A DNA stretch of 64,000 nucleotides from Hofstenia miamia (taxonomy: Eukaryota; Xenacoelomorpha; Acoela; Hofsteniidae), in the NCBI GenBank assembly GCA_900660155.1, contig CABFPE010000034.1:244609-308608 (forward strand), read 5' to 3'. This document shows positions 33,640 through 44,400 of this stretch, one piece after another. The position numbers were made by a program, and so were the translations under genes. Within the stretch, counting starts at the first letter, position 1, and every line of letters starts with the position of its first letter. A model generated the notes under the pieces. That model saw nothing but the letters and a program-made list of their open reading frames with translations, was not told the origin of the DNA and searched no databases.

Positions 33640-33990
33640 TATATAGTTCATTTGAACTTACAAAACTTTTTCCCACATTATCAAACCGGTTTTCTTCAAG
33701 TCTATTAAGAAATTTGGATATCTTAGGAAATTGACAGATCTATTGGTGAATATACTTTCATGAAAGTCAAACATTTGTACTAATTTAAAAATAATAACTG
33801 TTTTAGTAAGTAGAACGTCCAAACCAAATTGCAGCTTAGCAACAATGGAACCCGGAAGGGATTTTAAAATGTAAACACAAGAAGAGACACGCTTCTATCA
33901 TTTCAGGATATCATAAGCATTAAAATATTTATATAAGAAACCATTACGGACTTTAAGAAATTCCTGTGAAGTTTAAAGTTAATTAAAATA
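33640..33990 (+). repeat. Interspersed repeat family, copy D
   Basis: It carries TTCAAGTCTATTAAGAAATT and GACAGATCTATTGGTGAATA, and later AGAGACACGCTTCTATCATT, in the order seen in copy B. Confidence 0.45.
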
Positions 33991-34783
33991 ATCAAACTGA
34001 TAATGCAGAACTACCTAAAGTTCCTACTTATTGTCAAGTAAGAAGTTTGGTGAGACGAAGGTAGATGTAAAAAAGGCAGATTCGGATACTGAACAACTTT
34101 CATAAGTGAACTTGTCCAATTTTGACAGGTATTCACACCAATATGTATTTTTTAACCAAGTGAATTTTTTCTATATTTATTTTGGAAAAACCCTAAAAAT
34201 CCGCTTCAGGGTGATGAACAACATTTTAACAATAAGTCTTTTTATGTTAAATGCTTAGAAAATGAGATTTTGGTAAACGATATTCATCAGTCTTCCCTTA
34301 CGATTAGTAGTTAAATAATTTTATAATTGACCATGAAATATTGAAGTTAGTCTCATTTTGGTATAAATGAATTAATCTAAACTATCAGTGGTCACATTCG
34401 TTACACAATGTCAAATTCAAAGCAAAGATTGACGATAGGTGTTCTTACATAGAAGAAGCTCCAAAGTGTAAACCTGTAAAAAGTTGCAGTTTTGCAAAAA
34501 TTAATAATTTTTAAATGAATTTTATGCTCATAATTTTTATATACATTTAATAAGTGTCTAAATATTTGTGAATTTGTGAACCTACAAATCATTAATATAC
34601 ACACAAGTTAATAATATTAATCAAGCACAAAACAATTAATAAATTATAACTGAGAATGATATTCGCCATGCAGGTCAATTTTGAATCATTTCAGGAATTG
34701 TTAAACAACATTAAAAATAATGTCAATAGATAATTTAACGAAAAGAAGCGTATGAAAATTTTCTAATGGAGGATATTTCTCAG
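33991..34783. other. AT-rich non-coding stretch
   Basis: Nothing is recognised. Confidence 0.4.
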
Positions 34784-35027
34784 TCAAGAACAATTTGAGT
34801 GACAAATGAAGTAGTGAAACCTTTCAATAACCATCAAAGTATTGCAATGCACTACCATTTTGTTATTTATTTTTAAATTTCTTTGCGGAAGAATGTTATA
34901 TGTTTCTGTGGAAAAAATCAAAAATGGAAACCTGAAGGAGAAAATTCCTCCATGTTCCCTGGTTATGACATTTTTTACTTCACCATTATACCATAATCCT
35001 AGCAAATTTCAAATAAATTGTTTCTAA
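34784..35027. other. Open on both strands, strand unclear
   Basis: The plus strand (34,842-35,027) reads RMLYVSVEKIKNGNLKEKIP and onward. The minus strand (34,784-35,005) reads LGLWYNGEVKNVITREHGGI and onward. Both have plausible codon use and nearby AGs, so one may be a real exon, but I cannot say which. Confidence 0.2.
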
Positions 35028-35590
35028 ACCTTGGGTAAATCTCAGACCACATAACACCTGGAGACTGTATCCTATTACTTAGATAACCTCGTCTTTTTCC
35101 ATGTCTAATGATTTATTCATGAATAAAATTGGAAACTCCCTTCGCCATTAAAAATCCTCCCATTTTGTTCAATTAGAAGAATAATGATGCATTGCTTTGT
35201 TAAAAATTAATTTCCTCGTTATAAATTAAATACAATTTGCTGAAAATCCTCTCAATTTCAATGAGCTATAGACCGAGCTATGAAATATAAGAAATATGCA
35301 ATAAAACAACATTTGGCTCAATTATTACAGTGCGCTTGGTATTTTATAAACTCCCCAACATCTGTTATTTCAGAGAAACAATTAATGGTATAAACAAATT
35401 CATAAAATTCGTATGGATTCTAATTAACAGTCAAGTCATTGTGTTACTCAAGAATGTTCTGGTTTAGTTAACAGGAATTATATATTCTCTCTCAACTATT
35501 TGGTAAGTTTGCAATTGACATCATTATAATCTAACCATTGTTCTACATTTAAATTTCGCTACAAAATAAAAATCTACTTTTATTCATTTC

Positions 35591-35621
<31 letters not shown>

Positions 35622-35902
35622 AATATACATTATATTATATATATACATTGAATGTATATCTTCCACATAACCACATTTCTAAACACAAATCCTTGAAACT
35701 TTGCAGGGTGGTGTCTCCTTATACTATCTACCTCCATCCTGAAAAATATATATATTGGGGGTTGGTAGACTAATGGCAAAAATTGGTATTTTGGGAAAAA
35801 ACAGCGATTCCCGCTAAATGCTTCAGAAATTTTAGACAGCTCTTTCGCCAAATGCAGCTTTTTTCCATTTCCATAGCAAAAAGCGGGAAATATATACATA
35901 TT
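35028..35902. other. Non-coding stretch with (TA)n at 35,589-35,646
   Basis: It contains a compound TA microsatellite. The minus-strand 97-codon frame at 35,630-35,923 ends in microsatellite sequence and has no splice context. Confidence 0.4.
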
Positions 35903-36128
35903 TACATAACATTGTTTTTCCAAATAATTTTCTTAATTTGTATAAGGCATAATCAGTGACATCGTACCCTGAAAACGTTTATGGTTTTGATGGAGTAAGA
36001 GGGGTTTAAGGGTCAAATCGTACATAGAAGGGATAACTCTCTGAGTTATAGAAATGTGTTCTCGATTCCTTTCCACTCACTTTATTGGTAGTTGTCTGCA
36101 ACGCCATGGATATATATATATATATATA

Positions 36129-36816
36129 CAGTAGTGGCCAAAAGTTTTGAGACAGTCTGATAAAAATATGAAATATGCCTACATTGATAGTTTTCTTCTA
36201 ATTTTCATTAGTTTGAATCTCTAACATTTTGATATCTATGGTTTAAGGCAGTATTGTAATTATAATTATGATGATATTTATGGATCTTTAAATTCAAAAC
36301 TTTGAATATTCTACTGGAATCTGTTAAAGTTTAAATCGGTCACACTATTGTGTAAATCATAGCAGAAATGGCGAAAATTCGGGAGTTCTCTGCTGATAAG
36401 CGGAGTTCCGTTGCAGCCTGACATTCAGCGAAGTAGATTGCAGGTCTGTTGTCAATATCACGTGCCTCTGTTTATTGGTTAGTGAAAAAATTCAAAGACA
36501 CTGGAGCTATTGTGAAGGAGAAGCGAACTGATAGACCAAGGATAACCTCTGTGAGGACTGATAAAATGAACAGAAGACTAATCACCTGTGATCCCTGTGC
36601 AGCCTCTTCATTTATCCAAGCACAACTGCCTCAAGAACGACATATTGCTTCAACAAGAACTATAAGACGTCGTTTGCACACCGAATTGAAGCTCCCCAGT
36701 TGATGCCAAGTAGCCAAACCTGTCTTTGAAGAACATCAATGACCGCCTCGCCTTCTGTTGCCGTCATGCCCACTGGACAGCTGAGGACTGGCAGAAAGTT
36801 ATTTTCAGTGACGAGG
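36129..36816 (+). mobile_element. Tc1-like element, first (cut-off) copy
   Basis: It starts inside a (TA)n tract with CAGTAGTGGCCAAAAGTTTT after TA. A transposase start at 36,368 (MAKIREFSADKRSSVAA) breaks at a stop, then continues SISRASVYWLVKKFKDTGAI. It ends at N 36,817 in the first-Asp region (VIFSDE). Confidence 0.75.
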
Positions 36817-36817
36817 N

Positions 36818-37165
36818 GGGTCGATCAGCCACGGTCGAGAACATTTCTTGACCTTATAGCAGTGTTCACTATTGCTTGAGTAAAAGCCTAGATAATTACA
36901 ATGGTTGAGTATCAATGCTAGTGTCTTCGATGAGATTTTTTTACAGTCTATCTGCAGCATGAGGGGGGCATGGTTAGACGGAAGTGAGAGGTCTTGATGT
37001 ACTTGAAAATTTTTAACTTGGTTTAGAAGTGAAGTAGATAATATGCAAACATCAATAGATGATAACCATCTCTCTTTTTGCCTGTATGTCAAGCCTCCTG
37101 TGAATTCCATGAAGTTGTTCACAATTGCAGTATGGGTTTCCGAACATATGTCTATTATCATTTTN
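36818..37165 (-). mobile_element. LINE endonuclease fragment between two Ns
   Basis: A minus-strand open frame contains IDICSETHTAIVNNFMEFTG, KERWLSSIDVCILS and LSLPSNHAPLMLQI. These match the region around the S-D-H-x-P block of LINE endonucleases, here with Asn in place of the Asp. It is bounded by single Ns, so it was probably misplaced by scaffolding rather than inserted in the Tc1 element. Confidence 0.55.
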
Positions 37166-37393
37166 TACATAACATTGTTTTTCCAAATAATTTTCTTAAT
37201 TTGTATAAGGCATAATCAGTGACATCGTACCCTGAAAACGTTTATGGTTTTGATGGAGTAAGAGGGGTTTAAGGGTCAAATCGTACATAGAAGGGATAAC
37301 TCTCTGAGTTATAGAAATGTGTTCTCGATTCCTTTCCACTCACTTTATTGGTAGTTGTCTGCAACGCCATGGATATATATATATATATATATA

Positions 37394-38690
37394 CAGTAGT
37401 GGCCAAAAGTTTTGAGACAGTCTGATAAAAATATGAAATATGCCTACATTGATAGTTTTCTTCTAATTTTCATTAGTTTGAATCTCTAACATTTTGATAT
37501 CTATGGTTTAAGGCAGTATAGTCAATTATCATTATGATGATATTTATGGATTTTAAAATTCAAAACTTTGAATACTCTACTAGAATCTGTTAAATTTAAA
37601 AGCGGTCACACTATTGTGTAAATCATAGCAGAAATGGCGAAAATTCGGGAGTTCTCTGCTGATAAGCGGAGTTCCGTTGCAGCCTGACATTCAGCGAAGT
37701 AGATTGCAGGTCTGTTGTCAATATCACGTGCCTCTGTTTATTGGTTAGTGCCGAAAAAATTCAAAGACACTGGAGCTTTTGTGAAGGAGAAGCGAACTGA
37801 TAGACCAAGGATAACCTCCGTGAGGACTGATAACATGATCAGAAGACTAATCATCCGTGATCCCTGTGCATCCTCTTCATTTATCGAAACACAACTGCCT
37901 CAAGAACGACATGTTGCTTCAACAAGAACTATAAGACGTCGTTTGCACACCGAATTAAAGCTCCCCAGTAGATGAACTTTCAAAGAGCCAAACCTGTCTT
38001 TGAAGAACATCAATGACCGCCTCGCCTTCTGTCGCCGTCATGCCCACTGGACAGCTGAGGACTGGCAGAAAGTTATTTTCAGTGACGAATTTTACAATCC
38101 AACTGCTACAAAGCAACAATCCGAAGACCCCGCAATCAGCGATATTCACCACGCTACACAATTCCAGTAGTCAAGAACCCACCAAAGGTAATGGTCTGGG
38201 GTGCAATTGCTTACTATGATAGAGCGGGACTGTACATTTACTCTCCGGGAGAAACTGTCAATGCCGAGAAATACTTGGAGATTCTAAGGGAAAAGTTTCC
38301 TTTCTTTTCTGACTTCCATTTTTCAACAAGACGGGACGACTTGCTACATGCCCAAAGTGGTGACGAATTGGCTGAGAGACCAGGGCATCCAGCTCTTGGA
38401 ACCATGGCTAGGGTCATACCCGGACCTCAACCCAATTAAGAATTGCTGGACCCGAGTGAAGAAAGCTGTTGCTACCAAGAAACCATCTTCATTACATGAC
38501 TTTCAAGAGGCCATCAAGGAAGCATGGATTCAAGAAGTCACCCCAGATTACTGTCATCGCCTGATTGGGTCTATGCAAGGCGCATTGCACAGGTGTTGAA
38601 GAACAAAGGGCTCCATACAAAGTACTGAGTGTCGTATAGTACTGTGAGCATATGTTTACAGTGTTTTATTATGTAAAATACAGAGCATGC
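37394..38690 (+). mobile_element. Tc1-like element, second copy, right end lost
   Basis: It begins with the same CAGTAGTGGCCAAAAGTTTT end after TA. The transposase runs to 38,628, but no matching right inverted repeat is found in the next few hundred bases. A LINE fragment follows at 38,776, so the right end is probably truncated. Confidence 0.75.
37634..38628 (+). pseudogene. Broken Tc1-like transposase
   Basis: The ATG at 37,634 to the TGA at 38,626-38,628 is about 330 codons, a full Tc1 length. Visible parts are the HTH (SISRASVYWLV), the linker RRLHTELKLPS, the first Asp (VIFSDE, near 38,080), PKVMVWGAIAYYDRAGLYIY near 38,190, a degraded FFQQDG-like block near 38,320, and LGSYPDLNPIKNCWTRVKKA near 38,420, where Lys stands in place of the usual catalytic Glu. 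It ends with the family-typical VLKNKGLHTKY. Early stops (after SSVAA) and frame changes make it inactive. Confidence 0.8.
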
Positions 38691-38775
38691 AATATCAAAT
38701 TAAGTTTCATCCATCACTAAATATCATCACTTTATTGAGAGTTATTCTAGATAACAAATTTGATTAAAAAAATCC

Positions 38776-38880
38776 GATTGATCACCTAGTCAAGAAACTT
38801 AGCAGAACTTTATACCTCAATAAAAAGCTACTTTCATTTAATCTTTCTATCTTTGATCCCCAAGGATTATTAAATGCATT
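38776..38880 (+). mobile_element. Small LINE fragment (after the RT core)
   Basis: The plus-strand peptide IDHLVKKLSRTLYLNKKLLS followed by FNLSIFDPQGLLNAFF resembles the conserved stretch after the RT palm domain, where LINE proteins read like KKL...LYLLRKLKSF...LLQFYNAF. Only about 36 codons survive. Confidence 0.5.
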
Positions 38881-39074
38881 TTTTTTCAATTGAGTTTTTG
38901 CATTGTTGTTTTGGGACTGTCTATCATCGATAAAATAAAAAAAGGAAGCATGAGTTTAACATAACTAAATTTACTACCTGTTCAGAAACTGTCATTTCAA
39001 ATTAGGGTTCGCACAAAAATTTTTTCAACAAAGCAAGTTATTTTTTGTATACTTCCTTAAAAAACACACACACA

Positions 39075-39078
<4 letters not shown>

Positions 39079-39121
<43 letters not shown>
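39079..39121. repeat. (TA)n microsatellite with (CA)n lead
   Basis: ACACACACA followed by about 43 bases of TA repeat. The minus-strand frame across it is an artefact. Confidence 0.9.
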
Positions 39122-39124
<3 letters not shown>

Positions 39125-39340
39125 CAATTTTTTACTATCGAAGAATTTTCCCAAAGCACTAGTAAAAAATTGATTAATTTACGTTCTAATTTCAGCATTC
39201 CATATTTGAGCAATTATTCAATTTTCACAATCTGACAAATTTTGACAAATATTGCATATAATTCATGCATGTAGTTTTGTTTTAACTAGGTCTAAAAATT
39301 TAAACAAGCTTATGAATCAAGAATAAACTAATTCTTTTAG

Positions 39341-39590
39341 ATGTAAGTTAATGACTGGTGTGAAAACACTTCGGGCGCTTATAAGGAATCAAGAGCATTG
39401 GAGTACCACTACCGAGTCAGCATCAGAGATTGCTAAACGCGAAAAAGAGGCTTTAATTGCTGCGTTCGGTTCTGCTGGACTATTTCTCTGCCTTGTTATT
39501 CTAGTACTGATTTTACTGGTTATATGTTTTCTAATTAATACCAGACTAATCAGTCGAAAAAACTCCGATGGAGCCAAATCTTTTTGCTAG
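39341..39590 (+). CDS. Last exon of a single-pass membrane protein
   Basis: The acceptor CTAATTCTTTTAG ends at 39,340. The exon enters in phase 2 (one base completing a codon) and runs to TAG at 39,588-39,590. It encodes an extracellular juxtamembrane stretch with Thr/Ser (WSTTTESASEIAKREKEA), then a hydrophobic segment of about 25 residues (GLFLCLVILVLILLVICFLI), then a short basic tail NTRLISRKNSDGAKSFC. That is the layout of a type I membrane anchor with a short cytoplasmic tail. An internal ATG (39,351) could start a small single-pass protein instead. The upstream exons and the family were not found. Confidence 0.55.
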
Positions 39591-39592
39591 AA

Positions 39593-40153
39593 TCGACATT
39601 TGACTATATTTCTATCAATTTAGAAAATAATTTATACAGAAGTGAAAAGAATTTGATTTTTACTTCTTTATTGTTTATTTAGAGGAATACGGATCCCTAG
39701 TTTGCTTATATTAGGAAGTCATTACTTAAACCAAAATTCTCATGCCAACCCCGAACTAGACACCAAATAGGTTTGAGTTCGGCCTCATTGTTTTACTTCG
39801 TTTCAAAAGAGTGTCAGGATTTTCTTTTTATTTTGTGCGTACCATAAAGACAAAATTCAGTTCAGTTCGCAAAATATCGCAAGTATGCATAAAGTTTTGA
39901 ATTAGCATTATTTCGAAATTGATCTATTAATACGGTTTATCATATGTATCTATAAAGACAACAATTTTTTCAAACGTTTTAAGAAATGTTGATTTCTTCG
40001 CGCATCTATTATACTTAATAGCTCCATGAAATGTTGAATATTTATGTTAAAGAGTTTCGTTGTTGTTTCCCCTAAAGTAGGATTAGGGTTTATAATAACG
40101 TTTTTTAGATTTTGCTATGGGGGCTTCAGCTTCCTATTACCTCTGAGGATATA
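39593..40153. other. Likely 3' UTR and intergenic stretch
   Basis: It follows the membrane-anchor exon. I see no AATAAA close to the stop. No other feature is seen before the Tc1 element. Confidence 0.35.
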
Positions 40154-41487
40154 CAGTCAATGTTCATATTAATGCGACATGAATAAATTTTCATTCACGA
40201 TTTCTTTACATTTTCATTGTGTTTACGTACAATTTGGCGGTAAAATAGGCAAATAAAAATTACATAAAGACAGACACGTCTATATGGCATATCATAGGCA
40301 ACCTTGAATAACAGTATCACTATGAAACCACAGAGCAGTGATCAAAAGAGGAAATATACAATTATGGTCCATAAAGACATCAATTTGGTGGTATCCCTGG
40401 AGAAAAGCCAAAACAGCCAGTATTCTTGGTGTACACAGATCGACTTTGCATCGTAGATTAAAGTTGTATAATTCTGGATATGGGTTGCGTCGCAGAGGCC
40501 CGAGGAAGAAATGGACGGTGCGAGACAAATATCACCTTATCACACTCATGAAAAGAAATTGAACTTATGGTTCAAAAAAACTGCTATTGTCTTTTAATAA
40601 GACACATCCAGACCTCATAAGCCTATTAACTATCAAGAGAAAGATCAAGGAGCTGCCCTTAGTATTCAGAAAACCAAAAAAATTAATGTTGTCCGAGAAG
40701 TCAACAAAAAAATCCGAGTTTGATGGTGCAGACAAAGGGTTAAGAAACCCCTAGATTCGTGGAATAACTGGGTTTATAGCCATGAAAGCATGGTTCAAAG
40801 ATCTGGAGATACCCTAAAGAAAAGTTTGGACCACTGCATTGTAGTTGTAAAAAGAATAAAAACAGCAACAATATTCAGCTGATGGTTTGGAGTGGCATTT
40901 CGTACTCTGGTGAAATAACACTTGTTCCAGTCCAGGGCAAAATTTACTGGGGATTCGTATGAAGCCTACTTGATGATCAACTCCCCCAGCTTCTATCTAG
41001 GCTTCCTGACAGAAATTCTGTTGTTTTTCAACAGGATAATGCACCCGTTCATGTACACAGGCTGTCAAAAAAACTTATTTCGTAGTTTGAACATCATCCC
41101 CGCCCCCTGGCCTCCTCAAAGTCCCGACCTAAACATAATCGAGAATGTGTGGAAGCGAATTAAACAGGAAATAAATAAGTCTAATGCTGAAATTCGAAAC
41201 AGAGACCACTTTTTGGAACACATTCTGAAAGCATGGTTGGAGAGATAATGATTTTATCAGGAAACTGTATGAGTCGATTCCCGAAAGACTCAAAGAGGTT
41301 ATTAGGATGAAAGGGATATGACTTCCAAGTACTGATATGTTTCTTTTTCTCAATGTGTTTTATTATTTCTTATGTAAATTCACTTTCTCCCAATGTGTTT
41401 TCTTTATTTCTTATGTAAATTCACTTTTTTCTTTTGCTACTAGTGATTTTCATTTTGTTCACGTCGCATTAATATGAACCTTGACTG
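40154..41487 (+). mobile_element. Tc1-like element with about 30-bp inverted repeats
   Basis: TA flanks both ends (40,152-40,153 and 41,488-41,489). The left end CAGTCAATGTTCATATTAAT and the right end read inward CAGTCAAGGTTCATATTAAT match over about 30 bases through GCGAC(A/G)TGAA. The length of 1.33 kb is normal for Tc1. Confidence 0.9.
40322..41335 (+). pseudogene. Broken Tc1-like transposase
   Basis: The ATG at 40,322 (MKPQSSDQKRKYTIMVHKDI) opens a family-sized frame of about 338 codons ending in Lys-Tyr-TGA at 41,327-41,335. HTH parts are ASILGVHRSTLHRRLKLYN near 40,410. The first-Asp region near 40,790 is very degraded. The second block VVFQQDNAPVHVHRLSKKL lies near 41,020, and PPQSPDLNIIENVWKRIKQE, with the catalytic Glu present, near 41,110. 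At least four frame changes and several stops make it inactive. Confidence 0.8.
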
Positions 41488-44400
41488 TACATTTCCTGAT
41501 TTTACCTAGCTCATCTTCGTTACCTCCTGGTCTACTATAGTATTTAGTCCTTAAATAAATATTTTATTAAAAATAGCTCGACAGACGTTGTAGGCTACCA
41601 AGATGCATTTATTCATGATGCTTTTTGTAACAAAACCACTAAATACAACTTTTTGCAATTAGGAGTAGTAATTTTTTACAAAAGCTACAATTTTGCAGTA
41701 TTTTAAGCAATTTTGAGACTAAAACAGGTAAATAGCTGTATCTTATGGATTTATTACTACTAACAGAATTACAAAAATCAAATTTTGGCACAGTGTAATC
41801 TTTTATCAAAGAATTTATATTTATTCAACTGGCGTACTAAATGCAGTGCCTAAGCAGGCCTAAATATTGCAGTAGGCCAGGTGCTAACGAAAATGACTTC
41901 AAAAAATATGAAAAAAGTCAGGAAAGTTATATCCTTTCTTAGAGGCAATCGATTACCAAAGCCCCAATAGCAAAACCGTAACAAACGTTATTTTGAAAAA
42001 CCCTGCCTTGAAGTACTTAATTCTATTGACAATCTTTCGATGAAAATTCTGAATTTTGAAAATCATTAAAATTTTCCTTATGACTAAGCTGATTCGTGCA
42101 CAAAATTAAAACTAATATTGTCACAAAGGACTGCATATTATGGCTGCGACCTTCATTTCGATTGTGAGTTACAAATACCTAAAATCTTTTTGATGAAATC
42201 ATTATCGATTATGAAAGACCTTTAGGTAAATAAGGTTTAGCGGTAAGCAAGACCACTTGTATGAGATCTTGCATTAGGGCAACTATAATTCGGAGGTTGC
42301 CTTATTCATTTTTATTCTAGTCTAATATTGACCGTTGAGTCTGACAGGAAAATTCTATCTTGCTTTTTATAGAATTCCCTCTGATTTAGAAATCAATACA
42401 ATCTCATCATAAGACATCTGTTTCGGTTGAGGTTCGGGTCTAACTGGATTCAGATGTAAAAAAACCACATGACTCGCATGACTCGGATATCAGGCCTGCT
42501 AAGTTTCCGATTTGATAACAAGTCTGCTGGTGCTTGATAGTTACGGGAAATATATTTGCTATAACTCAATTCCCCAGATATGGGTTAAGCATGTTCAGTT
42601 GAAATGCTTAGTCTAGTCATGAATGAAGATATGTAAACCCTGTCTATATTGTATTCTCTTTAGAAACCAACGCTTATTTTTTAATCTTATTCATGAATCG
42701 TACTTAAAGCTACAATATTTATCTGTGTCTCTTTAAAAATTTGTATAACTAACGACAATACAGACTTAAAATAAGATTAATTTAACACAATTTTTCCTCT
42801 TTTTTGCTTATCTTCTTGAAAATATTCTATGTAACATAACTAATGTTCCTATTACATGAATATAAAGAAGGAATAAAAAAACACTTCGTTGGCTAAGCTA
42901 ACGTTTAAATAACATACACGAAGATGACTTAGGTTATATAACAATTTAATCATTGCGTGTTAGAACTAATCTTTTATATGAATTTCAGCAATTTCAATTT
43001 TAGAGAGGGATAATGATGTATACTTGCACGACTTAAGACATACGTCCCATAGTTCAATATGAAGTTGAGTGCAGAAATGTAATACAATGCTCAACGAACT
43101 ATAAAAATTTTAATACATAGAAAGGTTACGCAATAACTTTCTAATCCTCAACACGATTTTAGTTTTAAAAAAAAATTGTGGTTATGTTCTGTTTAACACC
43201 TTTTATAAAGATTATATAAAACTTACATTCTAACCTATTTGTCAAAAACCCGTCTTCAAGTTGTCATGTAACTGATTTCTAAGGAGCTGTGTATTGCCAA
43301 CATTTTGAATGTTTTCATATTTAAAGAAAGGTTCACACGTATAGTTTTAAAACCTCACAAAAATAGTAATAAATGCATGATTTTGTGAGACTTAATACGT
43401 CAGATATTATTAAAAATAGAACTGAAATGATTCTTATCCGCTAAGTGTCCAAAAATTATAAATTTGATGGTCATTGGACCACCGGTAAAAATTTGTTTTT
43501 AGGGGAAATGGCTAAATGTCTTGACTGTACACAGTGTGAAAGAATATGCTTATTTGGCTTTGGATTGATAAGTTAAATTTGGTGATACGCCAGCGTATAG
43601 CTTTTTTATTATAGGCAGGCAAAAAGGGAATAGCGACCAAATCGGGAATTCCCAGTGGTAGAAGTGCCTTTTGAAGTTGGTCTTAATCTTTTCTGAATAA
43701 TGGGAAATCCAGTAGCATATGTTTTTAGTAGAAGCAACTATTTAAAAACAGTTATTTAAATCCATCGGCAAATATTTGAATGTATTATGAACATGACCTA
43801 AAGGTAATGGTTCGAATAGTTTTCAGTTGTTTTTATTTATATCTCTGCTTGAATATTCGCTTAAACACACTTCAAATTATAATGAAATGCAAATATAATA
43901 TAAGAATTTTCAGCAGGGAAAATAATTAATTGTTGTAAAAGTGGAGCAGAAATGCTAAATTTAAAAGAAATCCTGTATTGAGTGCTCCTTGTTTTATAGA
44001 AAATTTTCAATTTCCCATTTAATAGGACGCTTCAATTTGCTTAGAATAATTTTCACTACGTTCGAAAAACGATGTCAAAATATTCTGAAAAATCCACGAC
44101 AAACTAATAAGTAATAATTCGTTTTGAATTCAAATAGATATAAAATACCTTAAAACATTGCATTTAAATTATTATAAATTGAGGCTTTGAAAAGAAAATT
44201 AACTTATTATATGAGGCTGCTAAGATTTAAACATAAATACATTTGATTTTGTAAATGGAAACATAATGAAATACATACGAATGCTGGCAGAAGTTCAGCA
44301 CATGTTTTGTAGGTTTTCTAAAATCGTATAGTACTTAGAAAAAATATTTATAATTTTTAAAAATAATAGTAAAAATAAACAGGGTTTTAGAAAGTCTATT

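Larger units (their letters stand above)
35903..38090. repeat. Near-identical duplication spanning a Tc1 element, assembly-derived
   Basis: Bases 35,903-36,816 and 37,166-38,090 are almost the same, including about 210 bases of non-transposon flank. They differ in (TA)n length and scattered bases. The two are separated by a LINE piece bounded by Ns at 36,817 and 37,165. This fits two haplotypes merged by the assembler. Confidence 0.85.
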
